From contig NC_080177.1 of NCBI RefSeq assembly GCF_950295315.1, forward strand, positions 84,119,216-84,183,215: a stretch of 64,000 nt of DNA, given 5' to 3'. This document shows, in pieces, positions 10,998 through 21,339 of the stretch. The notes under the pieces were generated by a model. It ran no database searches. It was not told the origin of the DNA and saw nothing but the letters and a program-made list of their open reading frames with translations. Position 1 is the first letter of the stretch. Each line of letters opens with the position of its first letter. Position numbers and translations under genes: made by a program. The stretch comes from Erinaceus europaeus (lineage: Eukaryota > Chordata > Mammalia > Eulipotyphla > Erinaceidae).

Positions 10998-12500
10998 AGT
11001 GAGAAGCAGGTGTAACAAAGGAATCTGAGTCCTTTGTGACCTTTCTGAGCACCAGCACAGGACAGACATCATCCAGACTTTTTATCCTCCACAAAAAATA
11101 ACTTCATTTTTGTTGAAGCTACTGTTAACTGGGTTTTCTGCTACTAACAAAACACACACAACTCATTTCCTAGCCACTTGGCCTTTTTGGTCACCAGATG
11201 CTGACTTGTTAGCTAGTGATGCAATTATGAAGTCCTTCACTAGAGAGAAATTCAGAAAATAAATCCAGCGTGAGATAGAGAAAATTAAAACTGTGACTAG
11301 TCTGGATTTCTCCACCTACCACTTAAGAGAGTATCTCAAAATTTTGGCCTTTGTCCTTCAAAAAGGGGTTGGCCACTTTGTCATTCTTTCTGCTCCTAAT
11401 CTGGTCCACTGGCCTCCGTGCCACAATCCTGCTGGGGGGTTTTGCCCTGCTAAACTAGGGAAGGACATTCCCCCAGATCCCTTCCTGTTTAGTTCTAAAG
11501 TCAGCTAGGCAAAAGACTCATGTGCAAGAGATTTGAAAGACTGAAGAGTAACCAGTCCTCTCTAAGGTCATTGCTGACAGATCTAGAGAAAGACCATTGC
11601 AGAAGTGAGGAGTAGGTACCTCTCTCCCCTCTCCTCTGTTCTGTGTCTGCCTCTCCAGCCCAAATGCCACTTACCTTGTTGACCTCATCACACCACCAAA
11701 GGGGACTTGACTGCAGACTCACCCGTGTCAGAAGCTTCATAGAGACCTTGCAATCCACAGTCCTACGTAAATGGTTTTTCAGATGAACCGAGAAATGCCT
11801 TCGTTTTTGAGCCTAGGCATCTTTCAGATGTTGATTTGGCCACCCCCGCTGTGCACTGTCTTCTCCCTACAAGTAGCCCCCAGCCTGGAAACACTCAGAG
11901 CGCCTCTACGCCCGCCCATTTCCCGCTGGCTCACTGCAGTCCTCACAAGCCAGAGAACTCATTCTCAATTTCTTCCCCAGCTAGGTGGTTCCCAGTGATA
12001 GCACCTCACACTGCTGCAGCTCTGTAACCAGAGTGAACATGTGTTCCCTAACTCCAGCCCCAGCTTCCCTCCTGCGATAGTGGCGAGCCTGCAGATTCTC
12101 TTACTAGGGGACCAATTAAGTAAGTACTTTTCTCAGAGATGACATTAGCTTTCCCTGGAAACAAGTCAAGTCTCTACAGAAGGGGGAAAAATCTTTTTCC
12201 AATAGTAGGGCTGCTGCTGTAAGGAAACAACAGGCAGCCTTCCCTCACTGGGGAAAGTTAAGTCAGGGGTCTACTCACACCTGCATCCCATCTTCTGGGG
12301 GGGGGGGGGAGGACTCCAGCTCCCATGATGCTCTGGACTTACAGTCTCTCCTGATGCTTTGGAGGGGGACAGGGGTCAACTGGCAACTCCAGTCCCCACA
12401 GACTATGACATGAGGATGGCAAGCACAACAGAGATGGAGGGATGAACATACTGAAGAGACAGGAAACGAGTTCGCCAAGATGGGTACACTTGAGTTCAGG
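10998..12500. other. Unique intergenic DNA, relatively GC-balanced
   Basis: About 1.5 kb without a recognisable gene or recent repeat. Several short frames (for example 11293-11508 and 11501-11758) overlap on opposite strands and show no conserved domain. A poly-G run lies at 12297-12310. Confidence 0.55.
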
Positions 12501-12524
12501 TCTGTGGAGAGTACAATGTTTCAG

Positions 12525-12656
12525 GGGGGGATGGCACACCTGGCTGAGCACACGTGTTCTTTCCCCCTGCAGGTGGGGACCGGGGGCTCGAGCGTGGGTC
12601 CTTGCTCACTGTAACGTGTGTGCTCAACCAGGTGCGCCACCACCTGGCCCCAGTAA
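12525..12656. mobile_element. SINE B foldback: head in + next to a near-complete 5' half in -
   Basis: Positions 12529-12559 carry the B-family head in + orientation (GGCACACCTGGCTGAGCACA). After a short pyrimidine stretch, 12563-12656 carries the same head region in reverse (TGTGCTCAACCAGGTGCGCC, ending CACCTGGCCCC). The two arms, about 30 bp each, are inverted repeats separated by ~50 bp and could form a hairpin. Confidence 0.8.
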
Positions 12657-12819
12657 CTTGAATTTCTCATCTTGCTACACACATGTTCGAGGTAAAAGGC
12701 TTGTGTGCTGCCTTGTCGCCGTAGAGCACCCACGCGGTCCTGAGGAGAATCTGTCCTAGGACTGAGTATCTGTGGTTTTCTCCCCATGGGATATAGTAAG
12801 AAAAACCTGAGAAGAAGAG

Positions 12820-12925
12820 GAAAACAGTGGTCTGGGAGGTGGTACAGCACATATACCAGAGGGACATCTGGCCCTTTCTCTCCTATCTTCATGAATAAAT
12901 AAATACATAAAAGTATTTTTAAAAA
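12820..12925 (+). mobile_element. SINE D copy
   Basis: GGTCTGGGAGGTGGTACAG, ATATACCAGAGGGACATCTGG and TTTCTCTCCTATCTTCATGA, with an AAATAAATA tail, identify a D SINE with an internal deletion of the B-box region. Confidence 0.8.
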
Positions 12926-12962
12926 GAAGAGAAGAGAAAAGATAGAAACAGAAAGGACTCCT

Positions 12963-13324
12963 TTTTTTTAAATAATTTATTTCTTTATTGGGGAATTAAT
13001 GCTTTACATTCAACAGTAAGTACAATAGTTTGTACATGCATCACATTCCCCAGATTCCCATTTAACAATACAACCCCCACTATGTCATTCATCATCCTTC
13101 ATGGACCTGTATTCTCTCCACCCCAGCCACCCACCCACCCCAGAGTCTTTTACTTTGGTGTAATACTCCAATTCCATTTCAGGTTCAACTTGTGTTTTCT
13201 TTTCTGATCTTGTTTTTCAACTTCGGCCTGAGAGTGAGATCATCCCGTATTCATCCTTCTGTTTCTGACTTATTTCACTTAACATGAATTTTTCAAGGTC
13301 CATCCAAGATCGGCTGAAAACGGT
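12963..13324 (-). mobile_element. L1 3' end, 5'-truncated, with a 12-bp TSD
   Basis: The minus strand carries the last ~360 bp of L1: the ORF2 C-terminal region, then the 3' UTR ending at TTATTGGGGAATTAATG and a tail. The direct repeat GAAAGGACTCCT occurs at 12951-12962 and 13325-13336. The element starts a few bases before TTTTCAGCC, close to the start of the L1 piece ending at 7796. Confidence 0.92.
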
Positions 13325-13336
13325 GAAAGGACTCCT

Positions 13337-14870
13337 GAACTCGATGTTTATGCTATCCTGCTATATTTCGATCATTAGAAACATACAATGGAGTTCTGGA
13401 AAACTGCATGAAATTATATTTTTTATTTGGAAGAGGAAAAAAAGGAATCCACTCAAGAAAGGAAAGGCATAAGAATCAAATAAAAACTGTAACTGGTAAA
13501 TGGGAAAGATAGTGTGGAGAGGAAAATGGCTATTAAAAAACATTTTTGAGGGTCTTGTCAATATCTGCATTTTTTTCTTAAGACACCTGTTTATTTACAA
13601 TAAGTTTCCATATTACATATTTAGCTAACATATTGAATCACACACAAGTACAGTTTGACTGGTGGAATAATGACCTTTGAGAAGTCCAGGGATGTCAATG
13701 GGTCCAGGATATACATTTTGATCTCGCACCTGGTATTTGTCTCAACTATCAGAGCCGACATAGTTTTTCCCCACTGTTCGAACAAGCAGCTATCAACCAA
13801 GTACTAGGTGTCCCCTTTCCCGGGTGAGATCTTGAGCAAAGACAGCTGGACATCCAGATCTGCTGTTCCACCTCCCACCAGCTTCTTCCACTCCAATATT
13901 TCCATTTTATAAATAAATTAAAAAAAAACTCTCTCTCATTAGTTTGCCTTTGCATATAGAAGAAAATTAGTAGAAAACTGACAAAAAACAAGTCAGATGT
14001 CATGTCTTTTTGTCACTGTGTGATTGCACTTGTAATGCATAAATCATTGTTGTTGACGCAAGTTATTACATTCTGATATAGATTAGCTCAATTGCTGAAA
14101 CGCAAATCCACACACAAAGAGATCATGAATTTTAAAATCCAATTCTATATTATATTTCTTGTAAAGTTTCTCAGTGGCTTGAAATCCATCCTAGAAGAAC
14201 ACAGTAGAATATTTTGCCCATTTGTATTTTATGTGACAAAACCAACAGGTTCACCATTTATTCCTAACTAAAATTGAATTGTCTGAAAACAGCAGTAATT
14301 GTCAGACTCTAAAGAGCTTATCTCATGTCTCACAGTTTAATTGGATTGCTTTCTGAGACAGCCTTTCCTTTTCAATTTCATAAAGGCCATAAATGCTCAT
14401 ATTATTGTTCTTTTATTCTCTTTGCTCCAAACTTTGTTCATTTTTATTTTTTTAGTCATAGTAACCTAATATGACCCTGTTTTCCTTTCAAACCCAAAGT
14501 CAAGTCAACTGCATCTATGGAATCATCTAGTACCTTTCCATCTCTAAGTTCATGGATAAATAAAGAGTGAGCTTAATAAGGAAGTCAATAATTCTTATAT
14601 ATTTGCAAGTGATCAAAATAATAAAAGGATAAAATAAATTTCATTCTACAAATAAATGGTTCTTATACAGCTGGAGTTAGACCAGTGTGTGTGTGTGTGT
14701 ATGAGAAATCAAACTGCAACTAGCAGAAATCATTAGCCGTGCCACACTCCCAGCTATTAATGCTCTGACCAGAGGTAGCCATTGGGAAACAAACAAGCTA
14801 CTCAACAAAATTTACTGTAAAATGACTTTATATAATGGTGCATGCTGTGGGGGATATTAAAAACTAAAAT
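13337..14870. other. Unique AT-rich intergenic DNA, possible conserved non-coding element
   Basis: About 1.5 kb without recent SINEs apart from an R1k-like tail fragment ending TCCATTTTATAAATAAA at about 13890-13920. The stretch 13990-14460 is unusually free of repeats and rich in TAATTG/ATTGAATTG-type words, which resembles deeply conserved non-coding DNA of gene deserts. This is an impression that needs alignment. Confidence 0.4.
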
Positions 14871-14877
14871 ATGGGTG

Positions 14878-15000
14878 GAAGAGATAGCATAATGGTTATG
14901 CAAACAGACACTCATGCATGAAGCTCCCAGTTCCTAGGTTCAATCCCCCACACCACCATAATTCAGAGCTGAGCAGTGCTCTGGGCAAAAAAATTAAAAA
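14878..15000 (+). mobile_element. SINE C copy
   Basis: It contains AGATAGCATAATGGTTATGC, CTAGGTTCAATCCCCCACA and GAGCTGAGCAGTGCTCTGGG followed by an A-rich tail. Confidence 0.9.
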
Positions 15001-15165
15001 CCTGAATTAGAATTCTACCAAAAGAGAAATTCCTAAATAAATCACAGTTTACTGCTCCCCTACTCATACATAGCACTGAGCAGCACAATGATAATAGAAA
15101 AAAATAACAGTTGGTTTAAAATAGTTGTAGCATGAGTGTAAAGGCAAAAGGGCTTTAAAATACCC

Positions 15166-15411
15166 TTTGATCCACATTCACAAACTGAAGGCAGAGAAGG
15201 CTCCCAAGAAGCTCCTTGCTGACCTGGCCAAAGCCCGCGGGTCTAAGACCAAGGAAGCGCGAAAGCGCAGGGAAGAGCGGCTCCAGGCCAAGAAGGAAAA
15301 AATCATTTAAGACTTTGTCCAGAGAGGAAGAGACCAAGAAATAAATCTCCCTTCTCTTTGTACATAGTGACATAGTGGCATCTAGTGACATTAATCATTC
15401 GATAAAACGAG
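15166..15411 (+). pseudogene. RPL19: RPL19 processed pseudogene, 5'-truncated (C-terminal ~60 codons and 3' UTR)
   Basis: The + strand translates as [19 protein letters not shown], then [20 protein letters not shown], which is the basic C-terminal helix of 60S ribosomal protein eL19. Only the last part of the message is present, joined directly to unrelated DNA near 15166, as expected for a 5'-truncated retrocopy. An extra T at about 15306-15308 shifts the frame and creates a stop (ATTTAAG). Beyond it, in the shifted frame, the normal ending (GAGACCAAGAAATAA) remains readable. The following sequence resembles the RPL19 3' UTR (TTTGTACATAGTG). Two further changes break the basic run (R to P and a Q-to-L type change). 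It has no introns and is not functional. Confidence 0.9.
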
Positions 15412-15447
15412 AATATTATCTGCCAAAAATATATATATACTCTTTTA

Positions 15448-15830
15448 TTGGGGAGCTGGGCGGTAGCGCGGTGGGTTAAGCACACATAGCACAAAGCGCA
15501 AGGGCCTGTGTGTAAGGATCCTGGTTCGAGCCCCCGGCTCCCCACCTGCAGGGGCGTCACTTCACAGGCGGTGAAGCAGGTCTGCAGGTGTCTGTCTTTC
15601 TCTCCTCCCCTCTGTCTTCCCCTCCTCTCTCCATTTCTCTCTGTCCTATCCAACAACAACAATAACAATGACAACAATAGCAACTACAACAAGGGCAACA
15701 AAATGGGAAAATTGGCCTCCAGGAGCAGTGGATTCGTAGTGCAGGCACCACAGGCACCCAGTCGAGCCTCAGTCATAACCCTGGAGGCACAAAAAAATGT
15801 ATATTCTTTTATTATTAAAAAAAGAAGAAA
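15448..15830 (+). mobile_element. SINE A, full length with 3' extension
   Basis: From GGGAGCTGGGCGGTAGCGCG through the B-box TGGTTCGAGCCCCC, GTGAAGCAGGTCTGCAGG, the CAACAACAACAATAAC tail and the extension CTCCAGGAGCAGTGGATTC to an A-rich end. It shows the complete long form of the family. Confidence 0.92.
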
Positions 15831-15849
15831 GAAAGAAAAAGAAAACCTA

Positions 15850-16125
15850 CGTGAGGTTGGCAAGATACCTCACCTGGATGGTTCACCTGCTTTGTCATGT
15901 GCATGAGCCAGGTTCAAGTCCAACCCCCTGTGTGCTGGAGGAAGCTCCAGTGCTGTTACGACTCTCTTATCTCTATTTCTCCCTTTATATCTGAAAGAAA
16001 TGTAGTTCAGAGTGGTGAAGTCCCCATGACCATGACAACGATAGCAAAAAGAAAAGGGAAAAAAGGGGGGAGTCGGGCGGTAGCGCAGTGGCTTCAGTGC
16101 ACGTGGCACAAAGAGCGTAAGAAAG
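15850..16125 (+). mobile_element. B-like SINE and a SINE A head fragment
   Basis: Positions 15850-16010 resemble a diverged B copy (GAGCCAGGTTCAAGTCC, CTCTATTTCTCCC). Positions 16066-16125 are a short A-family head (GGGAGTCGGGCGGTAGCGC) that stops before the B-box. Confidence 0.7.
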
Positions 16126-16269
16126 GGGGGGGATAAATAAAGCTATGTCATCGAGGGATTCAAGCAGCTACCACAGAAGCTTGTAGCCACACATGTGTGC
16201 TTCAATAACACATACACGTTTTGTTCTGGCTAAGAATTCACTACTCTGGGCTGCCTTTTCCAGAGAGAC

Positions 16270-16378
16270 ACCTCTGGGGAAGAGCCTCCCCCAGTGATGA
16301 TGGGCTTGGGGACTTGAACCTGGAACACGCACATGTCAAAACAGGTGCCTTCCTAGATAAGCTGTTTCACTCGCCCTA
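16270..16378 (-). mobile_element. Diverged SINE B fragment
   Basis: Reverse B-family landmarks include GGGGACTTGAACCTGGAAC and ACAGGTGCCTTCCTAGATAA. Its edges are approximate. Confidence 0.6.
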
Positions 16379-16379
16379 C

Positions 16380-17536
16380 AGTTATGAATTAAAAACAGCT
16401 CTCTGGGTGGTGGAATAGTCAGTGTTTTTGGATAGAGACAGAGATGAGTGTGTGTTGGTGTGCTGTGCCCAGTGTTGAAATATTAGCAAGTATACATTCA
16501 CAAGCTTAGTTAATATCTATAGTAATAGAGAGAGCTCTCTGTGCTATGTAAACTCTCTTAGTAAAGAAAAGGCAATAACAACAATAACTACAACAACAAT
16601 GAAAGCAACAAGGGCAACAAAAGGGAAAATAAATAAATATATTTAAAAAAATAAAAGGCAAAAGGAAGCTTTGCTTGAAACCCAAAAGGCCACATCCATC
16701 AAGGAGAATACATTTCCATCACTCCTTCATGGTTGTAGCAATGGCATAACCCAGAATTCAGGAGCCCAGTAGCAGAGGAAGGTGTCAGATCTACAAGCAC
16801 TAGCCTTCCTTTCGTGTGAGCTGAGTGTCTGCTGCTCATGCTACTAAGCATGAGATCACCAAAGCCCACCACAGACCCTGGGTCATCTGGAGAAGGTCCC
16901 CAGCTAGCTCCTTCACTGCCACCCTAGTTATGAGACAAAACTACCAGTTTCTACTGTGTGGCTCTAAGTGATCTCCGAGCTATACCTCCAAAGGAACTGA
17001 CAGGTAATTGCCTCTAACCGAAATCTCTTTCATCACCAAATGGATTTTGAAATATAATTCAGGCTTTTATTTTCATTTTAATCCAACAGAACTGCTTGCA
17101 GAAATGCATTAGCACAACATAAGTGCTGTTTTGCTAATACCCACTTAGGCCAGCCCCGTTCTCACGCATGTGCTTATATTGTTATTGTCAGATATTGCCT
17201 ATCAAAAGAACTGATTTTATACTAGTAAAACATAGCAGTGTCACCTGGCATAATGTGAGGTATCTGCTGAGTGGCCCATTTTTCCCAAATGTCTCTTCTT
17301 ACAATGAGGGCTAGAAACTTCCACCATTTAAAGATTGCAGAATCCAGGAGCCACTTTGAATATTATTATAATTAAGTAATAATTAATTCCCAAGAATTGG
17401 TCATTAGACAATATAAAGTCAGTCATTCATAAATATTTCTTAAGCACCAAATAATGAAATATCTGTGTTTCTCTATTTAGTTAATGATACCATAACACTC
17501 TATATCTTATTTGGCTACCTTATGAATGAATCACTT
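16380..17536. other. Intergenic DNA with an isolated SINE A tail
   Basis: An A-family 3' tail without its head is seen at 16568-16650 (CAATAACAACAATAACTACA ... CAAAAGGGAAAATAAATAAA). The remainder is unique AT-rich sequence with no supported gene. Confidence 0.6.
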
Positions 17537-17547
17537 AAAAACTAAAA

Positions 17548-17941
17548 CAGGCCAACAGAGCCAAGATGGCAGCTTGGAGACAACACCTGGTGTGAGCTGC
17601 TTTTAACCGGGGAATCTCAGGTGAGGCCACCAGGTTCCAGATGCTACCATGATGCCCTGTTTCCCCAGAGCCCTGCCCCACTAAGGAAAGAGCGAGGCAG
17701 GCTGGGAATATGGATCCACCTGTCAACACCCATGTTCAGCAGGGAAGCAATTACAGAAGCCAGACCTTCCACCTTCTGCATCCCACAGTGACCCTGGGTC
17801 CATGCTCCCAGAGGGATAAAGAATAGGAAAGCTGTCAGGGCAGGGGACGGCATATGGAGCTCTGGGGGTGGAAACTGTATGGAAATGTGCCCCTCTTATT
17901 CTATAGTCTGGTCAATATTTCCATTTTATAAATAAATTTTA
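17548..17941 (+). mobile_element. R1k copy with a distinct 5' leader, apparently spliced
   Basis: Positions 17548-17628 are a leader (GAGCCAAGATGGCAGCTTGG ... GAATCTCAGGTGAG) not seen elsewhere in the window. It joins the R1k body exactly at CCACCAGGTTCCAG. In the long R1k copies that point is preceded by TTTTCAG, a typical 3' splice site (for example 47380-47390). An 11-bp direct repeat AAAAACTAAAA flanks the copy (17537-17547 and 17942-17952), but it is A-rich and therefore weak evidence. Confidence 0.7.
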
Positions 17942-17951
17942 AAAAACTAAA

Positions 17952-18290
17952 ATGGGGGAAGGGTAGATAGCATTATGGTTATGCAAACAGACTCTCATGC
18001 CTGAGGCTCCAAAGGCCCAGGTTCAATCCCCTGCACCACCATAAGCCAGAGCTGAACAGTGCTCTGAAAAAAAAAAAAAAAACAGGGGCTAGCCAGTTGC
18101 ACATCTGGTAGAATCTACACATTGCAGTGCACAAGGCACCACATTTAAGCTCTTGGTCCCCACCTGCAATGAGGAAGCTTCCTAAGTGGTGAAGAAGTGT
18201 TGCAGGTGACTTTCTCCCTCTCTATCTCCCTCTTTCCTCTCAATTTCTGTCTCTAACCAAAAAATAAACAAATAAATAGGTAAATAAATA
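17952..18290 (+). mobile_element. SINE C followed by SINE B
   Basis: 17952-18082 is a C copy (GATAGCATTATGGTTATGC, AGAGCTGAACAGTGCTCTG, poly-A). 18084-18290 is a B copy (GGGGCTAGCCAGTTGCACAT ... AATAAACAAATAAATAGG). They lie head to tail, the second probably inserted into the A-tail of the first. Confidence 0.85.
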
Positions 18291-18369
18291 AAACATTAAC
18301 AACTAAAAAGAGATAAGTTTGTTTCCTACTTTATCTTCCTTTTTCAATGGTGTACTATTTTTAAATGAA

Positions 18370-18537
18370 AATTTTTTAATATTTATTTTAATGAGAGATA
18401 CAGAGAGAGGCAAAGAAAGAGAGAATCAAGCCCTGCTCAGCTCTGGCTTATGGTGGTGCCTGGGATTGAACCTGGGACCACAAAGCCTCAGGCAGGAGAG
18501 GCTTTTGCTTAACCATTATGCTGTCTCCCCAGCCCAG
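18370..18537 (-). mobile_element. SINE C-type copy
   Basis: The reverse strand reads GCTTAACCATTATGCTGTCT on the head side and CCTGCTCAGCTCTGGCTTA centrally, with an A-rich tail at 18370. Confidence 0.85.
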
Positions 18538-18869
18538 GTGTGCTACTGTCTCTAAGTAAGATTTCTAGTCAAGCTCTTATTCCATATCTTTTTCCCTTCC
18601 ATAATTAGATATATTTTTTTACCCTTTGTGGAGCTTGGAATAATATATTTTTCTCATTTCCCAAGATCTAACCTACATTCTACCTTTATTTCTGCCTTTT
18701 CTAAATAAATCTACCTACATCACAAAAGAAGAAAAATAACAGAAAAAGAGGAAAGGAAAAAAATAATAGCCAATCACTTATACTGACCATTTCCAAATAC
18801 CATGGACCTTTCTTTGTATTCATCATACTTAACCTTTAAATTTCAAAAGAAAAATGTTGGAAAATGTTG

Positions 18870-19575
18870 GAAACCCTAAGTCCAAGGTTGGATAGATTCT
18901 CCTCTCTCCACTACTTTCTTCTCTGATCCAGCTTTCTGGTCCTTTTACCAGCCATGACATCATCTCCCCAGACAATAATTTTGGATCCACCTGCATATCA
19001 GATGTCAGGCTCAGGAAAAAAAAAATACTAGTACAGTCATACAGTCATGGGCCCTTTGGAATATAAGTAAAATAGGCCAACTAGCTATCTACAAAATGGA
19101 GGACCCCCCCCTCCCCAACTCTTCATCTGCACTATTCCAGCCCTTAGGTCTATGACTGCTCAACAATTTGTTTGGCTTTGTATGTTAACTCTCTTGTCAA
19201 CTACCAGGTTCCAGATGCCAGCATGATGCCGACCAGACTTCCCTGGACAGACAACCCCACCAATGTGTCCTGGAGCTCCTATTCCCCAGAGCCCTGCCCC
19301 ACTAGGGAAAGAGAGAGACAGGCTGGGAGTATGGATCCACCTGTCAACACCCATGTTCAGCAGGAAAGCAATTACAGAAGTCAGACCTTCCACCTTCTGC
19401 ATCCCACAGTGACCCTGGGTCCATGCTCCCAGAGGGATAGAGAATAGGAAAGCTGTCAGGGGAGGGGATGGGATACGGAGTTCTGGTGGTGGGAACTGTG
19501 TAGAGTTGTACCCCTCTTATCCTATGGTTTTTGTCAGTGTTTCCTTTTTATAAATAAAAATTTAAAGAAAACTGT
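18870..19575 (+). mobile_element. R1k copy, about 700 bp
   Basis: All 3' landmarks are intact: TGATCCAGCTTTCTGGTCC, AACTCTCTTGTCAACTACCA (a worn splice-like site), GCCCTGCCCCACTAGGGAAA, CTCCCAGAGGGATAGAGAAT and an end in TTTTTATAAATAAAAA. The overlapping frames on both strands (19160-19447) are by-products. Confidence 0.85.
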
Positions 19576-20430
19576 CACATATTTTCTTCACAATGTCATT
19601 TAAAATACAGGAATATCTGTGTAATAAAATCTGTGTTTATTTGAGAAGGAAAAAAAGAAAGAGATTTTCCTCTCTCTGCATGAGACGTGTGAAGTCAAAA
19701 AGCAGCTGCTAAGCTCTACCCGCTGCAGAACTCCCCCTCCATCTGCTGGCCATCATGGCCTCCTCTAGTCTGACCACATTCTCTCATTCCTGGGAAGGGA
19801 CAGGACCTGTTCGGGAAGTGCCTTTTGCTGAGAGATTCTGAGTGAAAATGATCCTGACAAAAGGGAAAATGAGTCTTGTCATTGAAGGTCTGAAGGCTTT
19901 ACCAAGAGCAAGCCTTTTTTTATCCGACCGTTTGTCAGTGATCCTATGAGCATTATCTGTCTCATGGCTACTATTACTTAAAATCGGAAGCAAAAAGTAG
20001 TGATAAATCTGATGCTTGATGTAAGTACTGTAGAGCTATGCTGGTCAGGGAAGCCACAAGTCTGACCTTTCACAGCATTGCTGGGAGATGTTTATCGATT
20101 ATAGAGGTAAGTTGACATCAGTCTAACTCTCTCTCTTATCTCTATCTCTCTCTCTTTCTCCCTCTCGCTCCCACTTGTATTCTCGCTCCGAGAAAACTGC
20201 AAGACAGGTAAAAACCACTCACTTCTTTGTCACTGTTACTGATTCTTTGGAGGTTTGTGTTTTTAAGTTTGAGTGTTCCTCATTATGATTTCTACTTCTA
20301 TTTGCTTAGGAATCCCCTGTTAAGAGAGTGGTACATAGAATGATCAAAGACTGGTTAGTAAACATGATATAACTGAATAAATCAGAATAACTGAGTTACT
20401 ACTATAATATACTATAAGAAGTCACTCTAG
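19576..20430. other. Unique intergenic DNA
   Basis: No gene or recent repeat is supported. A CT/TCTC-rich patch lies at 20125-20170. Confidence 0.6.
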
Positions 20431-20437
20431 AATTGGC

Positions 20438-20722
20438 CTAATATTTTTTCCCTTTTGTTGCCCTTGTTGTTTTATTGTTGTTGTAGTTATTATTGTTGTT
20501 GATGTCATCGTTGTTGGATAGGACAGAGAGAAATGGAGAGAGGAGGGGAAGACAGAGAGGGGGAGAGAAAGACAGACACCTGCAGACCTGCTTCACCACC
20601 TGTGAAGCGACTCCCCTGCAGGTGGGGAGCCGGGGGCTCAAACCGGGATCCTTACGCCGGTCCTTGCAACTTCGCACCACATATGCTTAACCCGATGTGC
20701 TACTGCCCAACCCCCGGCCTAA
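20438..20722 (-). mobile_element. SINE A, full-length short form
   Basis: In reverse: tail CCCTTTTGTTGCCCTTGTTG, pyrimidine stretch, TGCAGACCTGCTTCACCACC, B-box region GGGGGCTCAAACCGGGATCC and a worn head near 20715. Confidence 0.92.
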
Positions 20723-21109
20723 TATTTCTCATACTGGATCAATAAAATCAGTCTCAACAACTCCTTAATGTTTATTTTAGATAGGCAGGTTGCCTTCAAA
20801 CTTTGCTTGGCCTGATAGTAGTATTTACATCCTGTGCTCCCTCCCAGGTAAGCAGTGCCTTCTGACTGGGCAAGGAGAGATGGAATATCTTACAAGTGGG
20901 AGGGTTTGGTTGCATAGTCTCTAGAGACTAGATCCCTATGTTGAAATATTTCATCATGTGCTCTATGTCACTAAGAAGGACACTACTGGCCTTACTTTCC
21001 ATTTACTTATATCATACGCAGGGATTTCTGTTTCAGGAAAAGTAATACAAAGCCATAAGGGTACAGTCTCTCACCCACGAAGGGTTTTTTAATGGCATTT
21101 TTTCTTCTT

Positions 21110-21305
21110 TTTTATTTGATTTGATAGGACAGAGAGAAATTGAAAGTGGAGGGAGGCAAGGGGAGAGAGAGAAGCACCTGTAGACCTGTTTTACCATTTG
21201 TAATACAGCCTCCCTCCTGCAGCTGGAGACCAGGGGCTTGAACCCAGGTCCTTGTGCGTGGTAACTATGCTCTAAACCCAGTGTGTCACTATATGCCCCA
21301 CCCAT
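21110..21305 (-). mobile_element. SINE B copy
   Basis: In reverse: TTTTATTTGATTTGATAGGA, CACCTGTAGACCTGTTTTAC, AGGGGCTTGAACCCAGGTCC and the worn head near 21300. Confidence 0.8.
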
Positions 21306-21339
21306 GGAGCTTTTGAGACAGCTCCAGAAACAGTTCAAC

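Noticed and set aside
15521..15540. tRNA gene candidates suggested by B-box motifs (GGTTCGAGCCC) here and at many other sites
   Set aside because: Each lies inside a SINE with the family's tail; no complete cloverleaf with a matching acceptor stem was found.
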